A stretch of DNA of 64,000 nucleotides. Source: Paenibacillus rhizophilus. GTDB taxonomy: Bacteria > Bacillota > Bacilli > Paenibacillales > Paenibacillaceae. Of this stretch, positions 38,957 through 47,809 are shown one piece after another. The notes under the pieces are model-generated. The model did no database searches. It was not told the origin of the DNA and saw nothing but the letters and a program-made list of their open reading frames with translations. Position numbers and translations under genes: made by a program. Each line of letters begins with the position of its first letter. Position 1 is the stretch's first letter. The stretch spans positions 186,001 to 250,000 of the forward strand of contig NZ_RQPI01000003.1 in the NCBI RefSeq assembly GCF_003854965.1, written 5' to 3'.

Positions 38957-40297
38957 ATGATGGGCGGTATACTGATAAAAAATGCGGAACTCATCACGAT
39001 GAACAAACGGGAGGAAATCCTGCGCGGCGACATCCGGATCAAGGACGACCTGATTGTGGAAATCGGCAGCGGCCTTGTGCCGCTTCCGGAAGAAACGGTG
39101 ATCGACGCCACGGGACGGACCGTCATTCCGGGCTTTGTGCAGACACATATCCATTTATGCCAGACGCTCTTTCGGGGCAAGGCGGACGATCTGGAGCTGA
39201 TGGATTGGCTTCGCAAGCGTATATGGCCGCTCGAAGCGGCTCATGACGGGGAGTCGCTGTACTACTCCGCGATGCTCGGTATCGGGGAACTGATCTCCAG
39301 CGGGACGACGACGATTGTCGATATGGAGACGGTGCATCACACGGATTACGCGTTCCAGGCCATTGCGAAGAGCGGTATCCGCGCCCTCTCAGGCAAGGTC
39401 ATGATGGACCAGAAGGGCGGGGATGTGCCCGAGGCGCTTCAGGAGGAAACGGCGGCTTCGCTTCAGGAGAGCGTGGATCTGCTGGAAAAATGGAACGGAT
39501 ATGACGGCGGGCGAATCCGGTACGCTTTTTCCCCGAGGTTCGTGATTTCCTGTACCGAGCCGCTGCTGACGGAAGTGCGTGACCTTTCCGCCCGTTATGG
39601 GGTTAAGGTGCACACCCATGCTTCCGAGAATCAGGGGGAGATCGAGATCGTGCAGGCGATGACCGGCATGCGCAACATCGTCTATCTGGATCATATTGGA
39701 CTGGCGAACGAGCGGCTCATTCTCGCCCACTGTATTTGGCTGGATGAGGAAGAGCGGCGCATTTTGCGGGAACGGGGCGTGCATGTCAGCCATTGTCCAG
39801 GCTCCAATCTGAAGCTGTCGTCCGGCATCGCCGACACGCCGGGGCTGATTCACGAGCATGTCTCGGTAAGCCTTGGCGCGGACGGCGCCCCGTGCAACAA
39901 CAACCTCGATATGTTCAATGAAATGCGGCTGGCCGCGCTGATCCAGAAGCCGCTGCACGGACCGACGGCGATGGACGCTAAATCTGTGTTCCGGATGGCG
40001 ACGATCGGAGGGGCCAAGGCGGTCGGGATGGAAAATGAAATCGGCAGCATCGAGGTTGGCAAAAAAGCGGACCTGGCGATCCTGAACCTGTATAACTTCC
40101 ATACGTTCCCTTCCTTTGATGTGGACCCGATCTCCCGGATTGTGTACTCCGCTACGCGCGCGGATGTGGAAACCACGATCATTAACGGCAAAATTTTGAT
40201 GGACAGAGGCATACTGAAGACGGTCGATAAAGAGACGGTGCTGCGCGAAGCGGACCGGTCGATTCAAAGACTACTGGCCCGCACGCCGCTGGGATAA
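38957..40297 (+). CDS. Amidohydrolase, 5'-deoxyadenosine/guanine deaminase-like
   Basis: This 446-residue metal-dependent hydrolase of the TrzA/SsnA branch is cytosolic. The metal motif QTHIHLCQTLFRG is near residue 62, the second His is in VKVHTHASENQGE near residue 218, the third metal His in LAHCIWLDEEE near residue 252, and the catalytic Asp in LGADGAPCNNNLDM near residue 308. It resembles enzymes annotated as 5'-deoxyadenosine or S-adenosylhomocysteine deaminase and as guanine deaminase. A guanine-type riboswitch controls it, which favours a purine-base or purine-nucleoside substrate. Two adjacent ATGs (38957, 38960) follow AGGGGGAGAG. It is a single gene ended by repeat C1. Confidence 0.8.
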   Translation: MMGGILIKNAELITMNKREEILRGDIRIKDDLIVEIGSGLVPLPEETVIDATGRTVIPGFVQTHIHLCQTLFRGKADDLELMDWLRKRIWPLEAAHDGESLYYSAMLGIGELISSGTTTIVDMETVHHTDYAFQAIAKSGIRALSGKVMMDQKGGDVPEALQEETAASLQESVDLLEKWNGYDGGRIRYAFSPRFVISCTEPLLTEVRDLSARYGVKVHTHASENQGEIEIVQAMTGMRNIVYLDHIGLANERLILAHCIWLDEEERRILRERGVHVSHCPGSNLKLSSGIADTPGLIHEHVSVSLGADGAPCNNNLDMFNEMRLAALIQKPLHGPTAMDAKSVFRMATIGGAKAVGMENEIGSIEVGKKADLAILNLYNFHTFPSFDVDPISRIVYSATRADVETTIINGKILMDRGILKTVDKETVLREADRSIQRLLARTPLG

Positions 40298-40304
40298 AAG
40301 GTGG

Positions 40305-40395
40305 ATGAGGGTGTCCCCAAAGCCATGGAAATGGCGGCGGCGGCGCCCTTTATTATTTTTGAGGCGGGAATCAGGGGGAGATAGGGGGACAGTCC
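40305..40395. repeat. Dispersed palindromic repeat C1
   Basis: AGGGTGTCCCCAAAGCCATGGAAATGGC continues to GGCGCCC and a T-rich run, then TTTTTGAGGCGGGA and AGGGGGACAG. The same layout recurs at 57425-57510 with AGCCAT/ATGGCT inner arms and TTTTTTGAGGTGGGA. It can terminate the amidohydrolase transcript. Confidence 0.65.
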
Positions 40396-40442
40396 CTTAT
40401 TCAGGGAATCCTGCGATGAAGCGGGTCAGGAAGAAAGCCTTT

Positions 40443-40757
40443 TTAGCCCATTTGCCTGACGCTGAACTTTCGATAAATTCGGATAAGAACATCTATGATT
40501 AGTCCAGTCAGGAAGAAAGAAGCAAAATGGATGATATAGGCAGGAAGCTGAACTCTAATAGTCGCACTGTCGGCAGCTAACTTTGCACTCTCAAAATCGA
40601 AGATCCAGTGTCGGAATGGCTCAGTATATACAATAGAATTCAGAAGCGGGTTCAATCCGATAAGGAGAATATTTTTATCATCATTTCCCAAATAGTTATT
40701 CAAGCCTATTAAAATGCTTATTACTGAAAACCAAAATGTGGCTTTCTTATAAGGCAT
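40443..40757 (-). CDS. Small membrane protein (unidentified)
   Basis: This 104-residue protein has one hydrophobic segment near residues 8-25 (TFWFSVISILIGL) and another near residues 72-92 (AYIIHFASFFLTGLIIDVLI), with a polar stretch of about 45 residues between. The C-terminus is basic (RIYRKFSVRQMG). GGGGAGG lies 5 bases before the ATG, which argues for a real gene. It is more AT-rich than its neighbours. No family recognised. Confidence 0.6.
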   Translation of the reverse strand: MPYKKATFWFSVISILIGLNNYLGNDDKNILLIGLNPLLNSIVYTEPFRHWIFDFESAKLAADSATIRVQLPAYIIHFASFFLTGLIIDVLIRIYRKFSVRQMG

Positions 40758-40809
40758 AAATACCTCCCCTTCCCCTACTGGCGTTATATTACCGAATCTG
40801 AAACCTCGT

Positions 40810-41226
40810 CTACTGGGCAGTCTTCCTCATGAAATGGATGCCACCGAGCTGATCGGTAAACCCCCATTTTTCATAAAAAGCAACTTTATCCGGCTTGCAA
40901 TACAACTCAATGTGCCGTACGGACTGAAGTTTGGGGTGGGCCGTCACTTGATCCAGCAATATTCGCCCCAAGCCTTTTCCTTGATACGCTTCATGAATAA
41001 TTACGTCAAATATTAAAGCTTTATAGACAAAATCGGTAAGAACACGGATGAAGCCTATAAGTCTATCGGTTTGGTCCTCACATATGCCAATGATGATATC
41101 CGTATGCTCCAGCATTGCCGCTATATCTTCCGGATTTCGGGTGTTGGTCCACCATTCCTGACGGTACAGCTCGCAGAGATCAGCGAATTGACGTTCATTT
41201 AACGCTGAGATGATCTTGTAATCCAT
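40810..41226 (-). CDS. GNAT-family N-acetyltransferase
   Basis: This 138-residue acetyltransferase begins MDYKIISALNERQFADLCEL and carries the acetyl-CoA motif IHEAYQGKGLGRILLDQV near residue 84 and a C-terminal VAFYEKWGFTDQ near residue 118. The frame extends further 5' but into the next gene. The ATG at 41226 has only a modest site (GAAGGGA about 12 bases upstream). Acceptor unknown. Confidence 0.78.
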   Translation of the reverse strand: MDYKIISALNERQFADLCELYRQEWWTNTRNPEDIAAMLEHTDIIIGICEDQTDRLIGFIRVLTDFVYKALIFDVIIHEAYQGKGLGRILLDQVTAHPKLQSVRHIELYCKPDKVAFYEKWGFTDQLGGIHFMRKTAQ

Positions 41227-41255
41227 ATTGACTTCATTCCCTTCAAAATATAGAT

Positions 41256-42092
41256 TCAAAGCTTCTTCATCATCTTCATGAGTTTTCTTTCGGTTTCTTC
41301 TACCGCCGGAGTATAGATAATACACCGCAAATCGGCGCTGCCGTGAACGTGCATCGAGGTCAGCTCGAACAGCATTTTGCCGGCTTTGGCATGCCGAAAC
41401 TCGATTAACACGTCCGGGGCGTTGTTCACTGTGCTCCGCTGCCAGAGACGGTCGAAATCCTCGTAGTTTCCGTTCATGTCGCGCAAAAATTCAGTGTACC
41501 ATTCATCATCTACGTATTGTCCATAATAGGTTCTAAAGATGGCGAGAAAGCCTCCGACAAAATCCTCCCAGTTCACGGCAAGCCTTTGCAGCTCTTTGCG
41601 GGAAAACAGCAGACGGATCAAATTGCGCTGCGCGGCGGGAACCTGCTCGAAATCGAGAAAAACATGTCTTGCGGCTTCATTCCAGCCGACGATCTGGCAC
41701 CGGCGGTCCGTTACAATTGTCGGAGCGTATTGAAGCTCCTGAATGATTTTAAGCAGCGAAGGCCGGATTTTCGAATGAGTCTCGGGAAGAAACCCGGGTC
41801 CGGTATGCGTATCCAGCGCGAGCGAGTACAAGTAGTTTCGCTCATCGGCGGTAAGCCGGAGCGCCTTGGAGATATTGTCGAGGACGGATACGGATACCTT
41901 GATATCGCGGCCCTGTTCCAGCCAAGTGTACCAGGTTGTGCTGACGCCCGCCAGCTGAGCGACTTCTTCGCGTCTAAGCCCCGGCGTTCTTCTGCGGGTG
42001 CCGCCGGGCAAGCCTGCCGACAGGGGCGAAATTTTGGCGCGCTGCGATTTCAGGAAGACGGACAGTGCTTCCAGTCGGGCATCGGCATTCAT
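41256..42092 (-). CDS. XRE-type regulator with MmyB-like ligand-binding domain
   Basis: This 278-residue regulator has an N-terminal helix-turn-helix (residues 30-85; TPGLRREEVAQLAGVSTTWY, the RREEVA motif typical of this group) and a C-terminal MmyB-like (MLTR) ligand domain with VGWNEAARHVFLDFEQVPA near residue 134 and a C-terminal YTPAVEETERKL. Structural work on such domains reported bound fatty acids, as I recall. It is divergent from a fabF-type gene, which would fit a lipid-responsive pair. Inverted repeats TATCCT and AGGATA at 42113-42118 and 42157-42162 lie in between. Confidence 0.82.
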   Translation of the reverse strand: MNADARLEALSVFLKSQRAKISPLSAGLPGGTRRRTPGLRREEVAQLAGVSTTWYTWLEQGRDIKVSVSVLDNISKALRLTADERNYLYSLALDTHTGPGFLPETHSKIRPSLLKIIQELQYAPTIVTDRRCQIVGWNEAARHVFLDFEQVPAAQRNLIRLLFSRKELQRLAVNWEDFVGGFLAIFRTYYGQYVDDEWYTEFLRDMNGNYEDFDRLWQRSTVNNAPDVLIEFRHAKAGKMLFELTSMHVHGSADLRCIIYTPAVEETERKLMKMMKKL

Positions 42093-42219
42093 GAATCATC
42101 CCTCCAATATTTGTTATCCTGGCACTCATTATACTAGTTTAAACAACAACTTGTAATAGGATAATTTCCGTGACATGATAACGATGAATTTTAAAATGAA
42201 GGATTCATGAGGGGGATTC

Positions 42220-43461
42220 ATGATGGAGAGAGTCGTCATCAGCGGGATGGGGGTCGTTTCGCCTCTCGGCAACGAGGTGGAGGATTTTTGGAATAACCTG
42301 AGGAACGGACAATCCGGGATATCCGAAATTGATGCCTTTGATACGTCTGCCTATAAGACTAAATTTGGCGGGGTTGTGCGGAATTTTGACGCGGAAGCCT
42401 TGTTCGGGCGCAAAGAGGCGCGGCGTATGGACCGCTTCACCCAATTCGCGGTCGCGGCCGCCGATCAGGCTCTAACTGATTCGGGATTGAAGGTAGAAGG
42501 TATGGACCGGGAACGGTTTGGCGTATACGTAGGCTCGGGAATCGGCGGCATTGGGTCGCTGCTGGATCAACATCAAGTGCTGCTGGAGCGGGGACCGGAT
42601 CGGGTGAGCCCGACCTTGGTGCCGATGATGATTTCCAATATGGCCGCAGCCTCAATCAGTATTCGTTATGGCGCCATGGGTCCTACATTATCACCCGTTA
42701 CGGCTTGCTCCATCGGTAATACGGCCATTGGCGAAGCCTTTCGGGCTATCCGGTTCGGCGAGGCCGACGTTATCCTGGCCGGGGGAGCAGAAGCGGCAAT
42801 CAATGGAATCTCGCTCGCCAGCTTCGGCAACGCACATGCTCTATCCGTCCGTAATGACGACATCCGGCGGGCCAGCCGTCCGTTTGACGCTGAGAGAGAC
42901 GGATTTGTGATCGGCGAGGGGGCGGGCATTCTCGTCCTGGAGTCGCTCACCCATGCGCGTCGCCGGGATGCGCGGATCTACGCGGAGGTGATCGGCTATG
43001 GAGCCAGCTCCGACGCCTATCATATGGTGGCGACTCATCCGGAAGGAAGAGGGGCTTATCAGGCGATGAAGCTGGCGCTGAAAGCGGCCGGGCTGACACC
43101 GGCGGACATCGATGTGATTAGCGCGCACGCGACCAGCACGGAGATGGGAGACCTCTCCGAAACGAAAGCGATCAAGACCCTGTTTGGAGCTGACGCTTAC
43201 CGCATTCCGGTTACGGCCAACAAGTCGATGACGGGACATATGCTCGGCGCGTCCGGCGGAGCCGAAGCGATTGCCCTGGTCAAGAGTTTGGAGAACAACG
43301 TCATTCCGCCTACTATAAATTTGGAACGGCCCGATCCGAACTGTGATTTGGACTATGTACCCAATGAAGCCAGAGTTCGGAATCTGCAAATCGGCATGTC
43401 TAATTCTTTCGGATTCGGCGGGCATAATGCTGTGATTGTTATTCGGAAGTACCCGGAATAA
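42220..43461 (+). CDS. fabF: 3-oxoacyl-[acyl-carrier-protein] synthase II (FabF type)
   Basis: This 413-residue condensing enzyme extends acyl-ACP with malonyl-ACP. It starts MERVVISGMGVVSPLGNEV. The nucleophile Cys is in VTACSIGNTAIGEA near residue 165 (usual TACATG), the catalytic His residues in SAHATSTEMGD near residue 305 and KSMTGHMLGASGG near residue 340. The GFGGHN end motif is present. All three catalytic residues are intact, although the motifs around Cys and the first His differ from housekeeping FabF. It stands alone without fabH, fabD or acpP, so it is probably a second copy, perhaps for a special lipid. Confidence 0.83.
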   Translation: MMERVVISGMGVVSPLGNEVEDFWNNLRNGQSGISEIDAFDTSAYKTKFGGVVRNFDAEALFGRKEARRMDRFTQFAVAAADQALTDSGLKVEGMDRERFGVYVGSGIGGIGSLLDQHQVLLERGPDRVSPTLVPMMISNMAAASISIRYGAMGPTLSPVTACSIGNTAIGEAFRAIRFGEADVILAGGAEAAINGISLASFGNAHALSVRNDDIRRASRPFDAERDGFVIGEGAGILVLESLTHARRRDARIYAEVIGYGASSDAYHMVATHPEGRGAYQAMKLALKAAGLTPADIDVISAHATSTEMGDLSETKAIKTLFGADAYRIPVTANKSMTGHMLGASGGAEAIALVKSLENNVIPPTINLERPDPNCDLDYVPNEARVRNLQIGMSNSFGFGGHNAVIVIRKYPE

Positions 43462-43498
43462 GAGCCACCGCCCAGTTAGTACGTCGAAGCCATTTAGC

Positions 43499-44041
43499 TC
43501 ATTCGGACGCTGAACTGTTCTTCTGCTGAGTCATGAGAAAGGATTTCAGCTCCTGAAGCTCCGTTTCAATCCGGTGCAGATGACCCTGCATATCGTCGAT
43601 CTCCTGCTCCGCCTTGTAGTTGATCGCAAAGTCAATGATCGCCTCATGTTTGTCCCGTGCAGCCTGCCGGTTCTGGCTCATCATGATGACCGGCGCCTGG
43701 AACGCGGACAGAAAGGACAGGCATAGATTCAGCAGAATAAACGGCGGCGTATCAAAATGCCGGGTAAAGCTGAGCAAGTTCCAAATAATCCACAGTGCCA
43801 GAAAACAAGTGAAATAAGTGATAAACTTCCAGCTTCCGCCGAAAGAGGCGATGCGGTCGGCCAATTTTCCGCCGAGGCCCGTCTGCCTGCTGTATTCCTC
43901 TTCCAGATGGGCGACGATGCGTTTTTCATAAAGCTCTACATAGTTGTCAATGCGCCCTTTATGTTTGTCGTTCAGTTCAATGCCGAAACCATTAATGGTC
44001 ACGTCCTCGGGCGGGACCGTTTTTGCGTTTTCTTGCGTCAT
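43499..44041 (-). CDS. DUF1003 domain membrane protein
   Basis: This 180-residue protein has the DUF1003 core: KLADRIASFGGSWKFITYFTC followed by two close hydrophobic helices (about residues 74-92 and 103-121; FLALWIIWNLL and PPFILLNLCLSFLSAFQAP), then MMSQNRQAARDKHEAIIDF and a helical C-terminal coiled coil (DDMQGHLHRIETELQELKSF). Function unknown in the literature I know. It is alone on the minus strand. Confidence 0.85.
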   Translation of the reverse strand: MTQENAKTVPPEDVTINGFGIELNDKHKGRIDNYVELYEKRIVAHLEEEYSRQTGLGGKLADRIASFGGSWKFITYFTCFLALWIIWNLLSFTRHFDTPPFILLNLCLSFLSAFQAPVIMMSQNRQAARDKHEAIIDFAINYKAEQEIDDMQGHLHRIETELQELKSFLMTQQKNSSASE

Positions 44042-44140
44042 TGATTGCCCTCCTTGGGTAAAAAGAATGCCATCATCTTACTCCATCCTTTTCCATTTGT
44101 ATATGGTATGAATAGGGAGTGCTTTTATTATCCGGTAACG

Positions 44141-44168
44141 GGAACCAAAGCGGCTGTGACTTCGTCTA
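44141..44168 (+). promoter_or_regulatory. ECF-type promoter of the sigma gene
   Basis: GGAACC (44141-44146), 16-base spacer, CGTCTA (44163-44168). This is the GAACC/CGTC pattern of ECF sigma factors and suggests that the downstream sigma activates its own operon. Confidence 0.75.
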
Positions 44169-44187
44169 ATCCAGTGAGGTGAACGCA

Positions 44188-44760
44188 GTGAATTTCGATG
44201 AGTTGAAAGACGCAGACCATATGGACGAAGACACGCTTCGGGCTGTGATGGAGCGTTTCGGCGGCGACGTCTGGAATTACATCTATTATCTGACTTCAAG
44301 CCCCGAGCAGGCCGACGGGCTGGCGCAGGAAGTATTTGTGAAATGCTATTACCGCATCGGGACGTACCGGGGAGGATCTTCTTTTCAAACCTGGCTGTTC
44401 TCTATTGCGCGCAATGCGGTGTTCTCCTACCGAAAATCCCGATTTTTCAAAGCAAGTCTGTGGGGAGATATCGCCTCGCTGCCGGATCGAACGGAAAAGA
44501 TCGGGGTAAACGCCGGCGGAGGTATGGTAGTTGCGGCTTCGGCGGAAATGCAGTATTTCAGCAGCATGCATGTCAATGAAATCTGGGATGTGATTATGAA
44601 GCTCCCCGCAGGTTTCCGTGAAGCGCTTGTGCTCGATTTGAAGTACGGGATGTCGGCAAAAGAAATAGCAGAACTTACGGGCTGGTCGCCCGGAACCGTC
44701 AAATCGAGGCTGTATCGCGCCCGCCGCAAGGTTCAATCCAAGCTGAAGGAGATGGAATAA
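44188..44760 (+). CDS. ECF-type RNA polymerase sigma factor
   Basis: This 190-residue sigma factor has region 2 (ERFGGDVWNYIYYLTSSPEQADGLAQEVFVK...RGGSSFQTWLFSIARN) near residues 18-80 and region 4 (LPAGFREALVLDLKYGMSAKEIAELTG...RLYRARRKV) near residues 135-185. The linker between them is rather long. The GTG at 44188 follows GAGG by 8 bases; a second in-frame GTG lies at 44179. The stop overlaps the start of the following membrane protein (TAATG), typical for a sigma/anti-sigma pair. An ECF-type promoter lies immediately upstream. Confidence 0.85.
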   Translation: MNFDELKDADHMDEDTLRAVMERFGGDVWNYIYYLTSSPEQADGLAQEVFVKCYYRIGTYRGGSSFQTWLFSIARNAVFSYRKSRFFKASLWGDIASLPDRTEKIGVNAGGGMVVAASAEMQYFSSMHVNEIWDVIMKLPAGFREALVLDLKYGMSAKEIAELTGWSPGTVKSRLYRARRKVQSKLKEME

Positions 44761-45917
44761 TGGACAACAAGCCGAATTGGTATGAACGGGCGGAAATCGG
44801 CCCTTTTGAAAAGCGCGGATTTACGGCGGAGCATGCGGAGAATGTGATCCGAACGATCCACGAGGGCCGACACCGTGCTGCCCTGAAAAGCCGGGGTACC
44901 CGCTATACGAAAACAACCGTTGCCGTATGCATTGCGCTGACAATCGCCGGGTTGGGCTGGACGGCAGTGGATGGCCCGCTCTCCGGCTACCGGGGAACGG
45001 ATAACGTTTCTTCAACTGCTGCGGGAGTTGTTAATGAAGCGAACATGAGGAGTACGGCCGATAAGGCGATGCGGGATATGGTGGGTACCTCTTTTCCTTT
45101 GGAATACGCAGACCACCTGCTGAAAAAGAAGCAGATGCTCTATTCGTACCGCAGTGGATACAATACCGCCAAAATATGGATCAGCACGGAAACGGGAGCA
45201 ATGGTACGGGCGCAGGTTAACAGCTCGCTTAAACCCGGGGAGGTCGATAAGAAATGGAGTGATGGAGCAAGAGTAGTGATGGCGAGCTTAGGGTATAAAG
45301 GAAACTTTGTTTACAGGGCCTCGCGTTATGTCGATTATGATGCCGCCAGAGACAAGTCGGTAGCTATTCATACCACTTTATCAGCAAAAGATGCCACGGT
45401 CGGCCTTATTAACGGAAAGATTGCGGTATTTAGTTGCGAAATAGACGTCGGAACCCTAGACCCTGAAGTGGTGGAAGCGGGGATTAAAGCGCTAAAGATC
45501 ATGAACAAAAACAGTAAAAATCCTTCTCTGACCGGAGCCTCCCTAGTGGTTAAAGGAACAGAGGATTTGCTGACGCTGCGTTTCAGCGGCGAGGCATCCG
45601 TTACGATGGACAACAGGGTCCGGGTAATCTACGGGGCGAGCGATCATGCTCTGTTCGACGGGAAGGCAGGCTCCGCTTCGGTACAGGCCGAGCGGGACAA
45701 ACAACTGTTGGCTGTAAGTGAGAAGAAGCTGCGGTTGGAGGTAGAAACTCTGGCTTCGGCCTACGACTTAAATCTTGCACTTGAGGATTATCAATTCAAG
45801 AAAAATCCGAAAGCTCCCGGTATCGCCACATTCACCAAGCCGGGAGTTCCGGCTATCACGATTTCCTACAACATTTCGGGAAAAATATGGAGTTTTTCGG
45901 TTGATACTCTAAAATAA
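44760..45917 (+). CDS. Putative anti-sigma factor (single-pass membrane protein)
   Basis: This 385-residue protein has an N-terminal cytoplasmic part of about 55 residues (FEKRGFTAEHAENVIRTIHE), a single hydrophobic helix at about residues 53-69 (TTVAVCIALTIAGLGWTAV) and a long extracytoplasmic domain that I cannot assign. The layout and translational coupling with the ECF sigma gene point to an anti-sigma factor, although the classical zinc-finger HxxxCxxC motif is absent. The signal sensed outside the membrane is unknown. Confidence 0.65.
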   Translation: MDNKPNWYERAEIGPFEKRGFTAEHAENVIRTIHEGRHRAALKSRGTRYTKTTVAVCIALTIAGLGWTAVDGPLSGYRGTDNVSSTAAGVVNEANMRSTADKAMRDMVGTSFPLEYADHLLKKKQMLYSYRSGYNTAKIWISTETGAMVRAQVNSSLKPGEVDKKWSDGARVVMASLGYKGNFVYRASRYVDYDAARDKSVAIHTTLSAKDATVGLINGKIAVFSCEIDVGTLDPEVVEAGIKALKIMNKNSKNPSLTGASLVVKGTEDLLTLRFSGEASVTMDNRVRVIYGASDHALFDGKAGSASVQAERDKQLLAVSEKKLRLEVETLASAYDLNLALEDYQFKKNPKAPGIATFTKPGVPAITISYNISGKIWSFSVDTLK

Positions 45918-46029
45918 TTTTCGCGGCCGCATCGCCAAAGCCGCAATATCCCGGCTGTGCAGGATGGAACGGTCTGCGCCGTGAACAGCGGACCGGATCA
46001 TCGCCTGCCTCAGCTTCATTGACGTTCTC

Positions 46030-47165
46030 TTAATCGCTTAGCTTCAGTACCCTCGCGATATTTTCGCAGGTTCGCTCCACATTGCGCGGCCCTTCCGCCA
46101 GCAGCTTCTCAAGGCCCGATGCGCCCGGAACAATGCCGAATACCGCGTCTATGCCTTCCGCATACAGCGTATCGATGCCCTCGCCGATATACCCGGCGAG
46201 GGCAATTACCTTTTTGCCGCGTTCTTTGGCGGCCCAGGCTACCCCATAAGGGGTTTTGCCGAATTTGGTCTGAAAATCGATGCCGCCTTCCCCGGTAAAC
46301 ACAAAGTCCGCATCCGCCAGCTTCTCTTTAAGGCCGGTATATTCCACAACAATCCTGATGCCTTTGCGGAGCTCCGCCTGCGTAAAGATCAGCAGACCCG
46401 CGCCCAAGCCGCCGGCCGCTCCAGCTCCCGGAATATCCCGCACCTCCTTCTGAAGCTGCCGTTTCACGACCTCCGCATAGTGGGCGAGGTTGGCGTCCAG
46501 CCTGCGCACCATCTCGGGCGTGGCTCCTTTTTGCGGACCGAACACATAAGAGGCGCCATGCTCCCCGCACAGCGTAACGTCGCACGCCACAATCAGCTCT
46601 ACATGTCGTAGCCGTTCATCGAGCGAGGAAATGTCAATACGGGCCAGCCGGTCCAGACTTCCTCCTCCCCGGGGCAGGGCCTTCCCTTCCTCGTCCAGAA
46701 ATTGGGCTCCGAGCGCTTCGGCCATGCCTGTGCCACCGTCATTCGCGCGCTTCCCCCGATGCCGATGATGATTTTCCGGATACCCTGGTCCAGACATTCG
46801 CGAATCAGCTCGCCCGTTCCGTAGGTTGTAGTGATCAAAGGGTTTTTCGTTTTCGGGGTCACCAGATGAATTCCGCTTGCCGACGCCATCTCGATTGCTG
46901 CGGTCGTCCCGTCGCCCAGAATGCCGTACTTGGCTGTCACCGGCTGCCCGAGCGGTCCCGTTACTTCCTTGCAGCGGAATTGTCCGCCCGTGGCGTCGAC
47001 CAGCGACTGCACCGTTCCTTCGCCGCCATCGGCCATCGGAACATGAATATAATTAGCCGACGGGTAGACCTTCCGAAGTCCTTTTTCCATCGCAACGCAG
47101 ACTTCTTTGGCCGTCATGCTCTCTTTAAAGGAATCCGGCGCCAGCACAAAAGTCTTCTCTTTCAT
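46030..47165 (-). pseudogene. Glycerate kinase (frameshifted)
   Basis: Two overlapping minus-strand frames together make one glycerate kinase (GarK/GlxK family) of about 378 residues. The first (from 47165) has FVLAPDSFKESMTAKEV and ADGGEGTVQSLVDATGG, and runs to IIIGIGGSA. The second supplies NDGGTGMAEALGAQF, GLGAGLL near the centre and DFVFTGEGGIDFQTKFGKTP. The family sequence GGSATNDGGTGM is broken between GGSA and NDGG by loss of one base within about 46744-46752. Unless this is a sequencing error, the enzyme is truncated. GAAGAGGTG lies before the ATG. The remainder is well preserved, so the lesion looks recent. Confidence 0.8.
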
Positions 47166-47230
47166 TTTTTCACCTCTTCGTTCATGATTAAAGCGGAAAT
47201 CCATAAATATATAAGCGTTGCGTAATCACC

Positions 47231-47259
47231 TTTGAGGTTCGCTCTATTTTGACTATAAT
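47231..47259 (+). promoter_or_regulatory. Probable original promoter of the LTA-synthase-like gene, now cut off by an insertion
   Basis: TTTGAG (47231-47236), 17 bases, TATAAT (47254-47259). Only nine bases follow before the left end of the IS element. Joining this flank to the right flank places the box about 35 bases before the ATG of the gene at 49044. Confidence 0.5.
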
Positions 47260-47404
47260 GGGTATTACAGCATTTAGCCAAGAAAGCCCTTGCCTTTAGG
47301 CATGGGATGAATTGGCTTAGGACAAGGGCTGTCTTTAGACAGCTTAATTATCCTACATCCACACGGATTGTTGCAGTTTGGTATTGAACTGATACCATAG
47401 AATT

Positions 47405-47806
47405 ATGAGACAAGAGTATAGAAGAACCGCAACCACCGTATCGTTAATCAACTACCATTTTGTGTTTTGTCCGCGTTATCGAAGAAAAGTATTGGTTAAC
47501 CAAGTAGAAGCCCGATTTAAAGAGCTTGTGCAAGCGCTTTGTTTAAAAAACGATTGGCTCATTGTCGCAATGGAAGTTATGCCTGATCATGTAAACATCT
47601 TTTTGAATGTGCTGCCGACCGACTCTCCCACGGACATTATGGCAAAATTGAAAGGAGCGACTTCACGGGACCTGCGTCAAGAATTCGAACACTTGAAGCA
47701 TTTGCCAAGCCTTTGGACACGTTCTTTTTTTTTTGTCAGTACCGTAGAGAACGTATCCAGCGAAACAATAAAGCGCTATGTCGAAGAGCAAAAGACAAGG
47801 GGGTGA
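47405..47806 (+). CDS. tnpA: IS200/IS605 transposase TnpA (possibly inactive)
   Basis: This 133-residue Y1 transposase of the HUH superfamily normally excises and inserts the element as single-stranded DNA. Conserved parts are HFVFCPRYRRKVL near residue 17, the metal motif region MPDHVNIFLNV near residue 60 and the catalytic Tyr in SSETIKRYVEEQ near residue 122. The HUH motif should read His-x-His; here it is H-V-N, so one metal ligand is changed. Nearby, the common TVGNVSSE reads TVENVSSE. The enzyme may be dead, leaving the copy dependent on another TnpA. A weak ribosome binding site is normal for the family. Confidence 0.85.
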   Translation: MRQEYRRTATTVSLINYHFVFCPRYRRKVLVNQVEARFKELVQALCLKNDWLIVAMEVMPDHVNIFLNVLPTDSPTDIMAKLKGATSRDLRQEFEHLKHLPSLWTRSFFFVSTVENVSSETIKRYVEEQKTRG

Positions 47807-47809
47807 ACC

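Noticed and set aside
46599-46797. Two separate glycerate kinase-like genes
   Set aside because: The two frames overlap and complement each other exactly at the GGSA-NDGG motif, so one frameshifted gene is the better reading.
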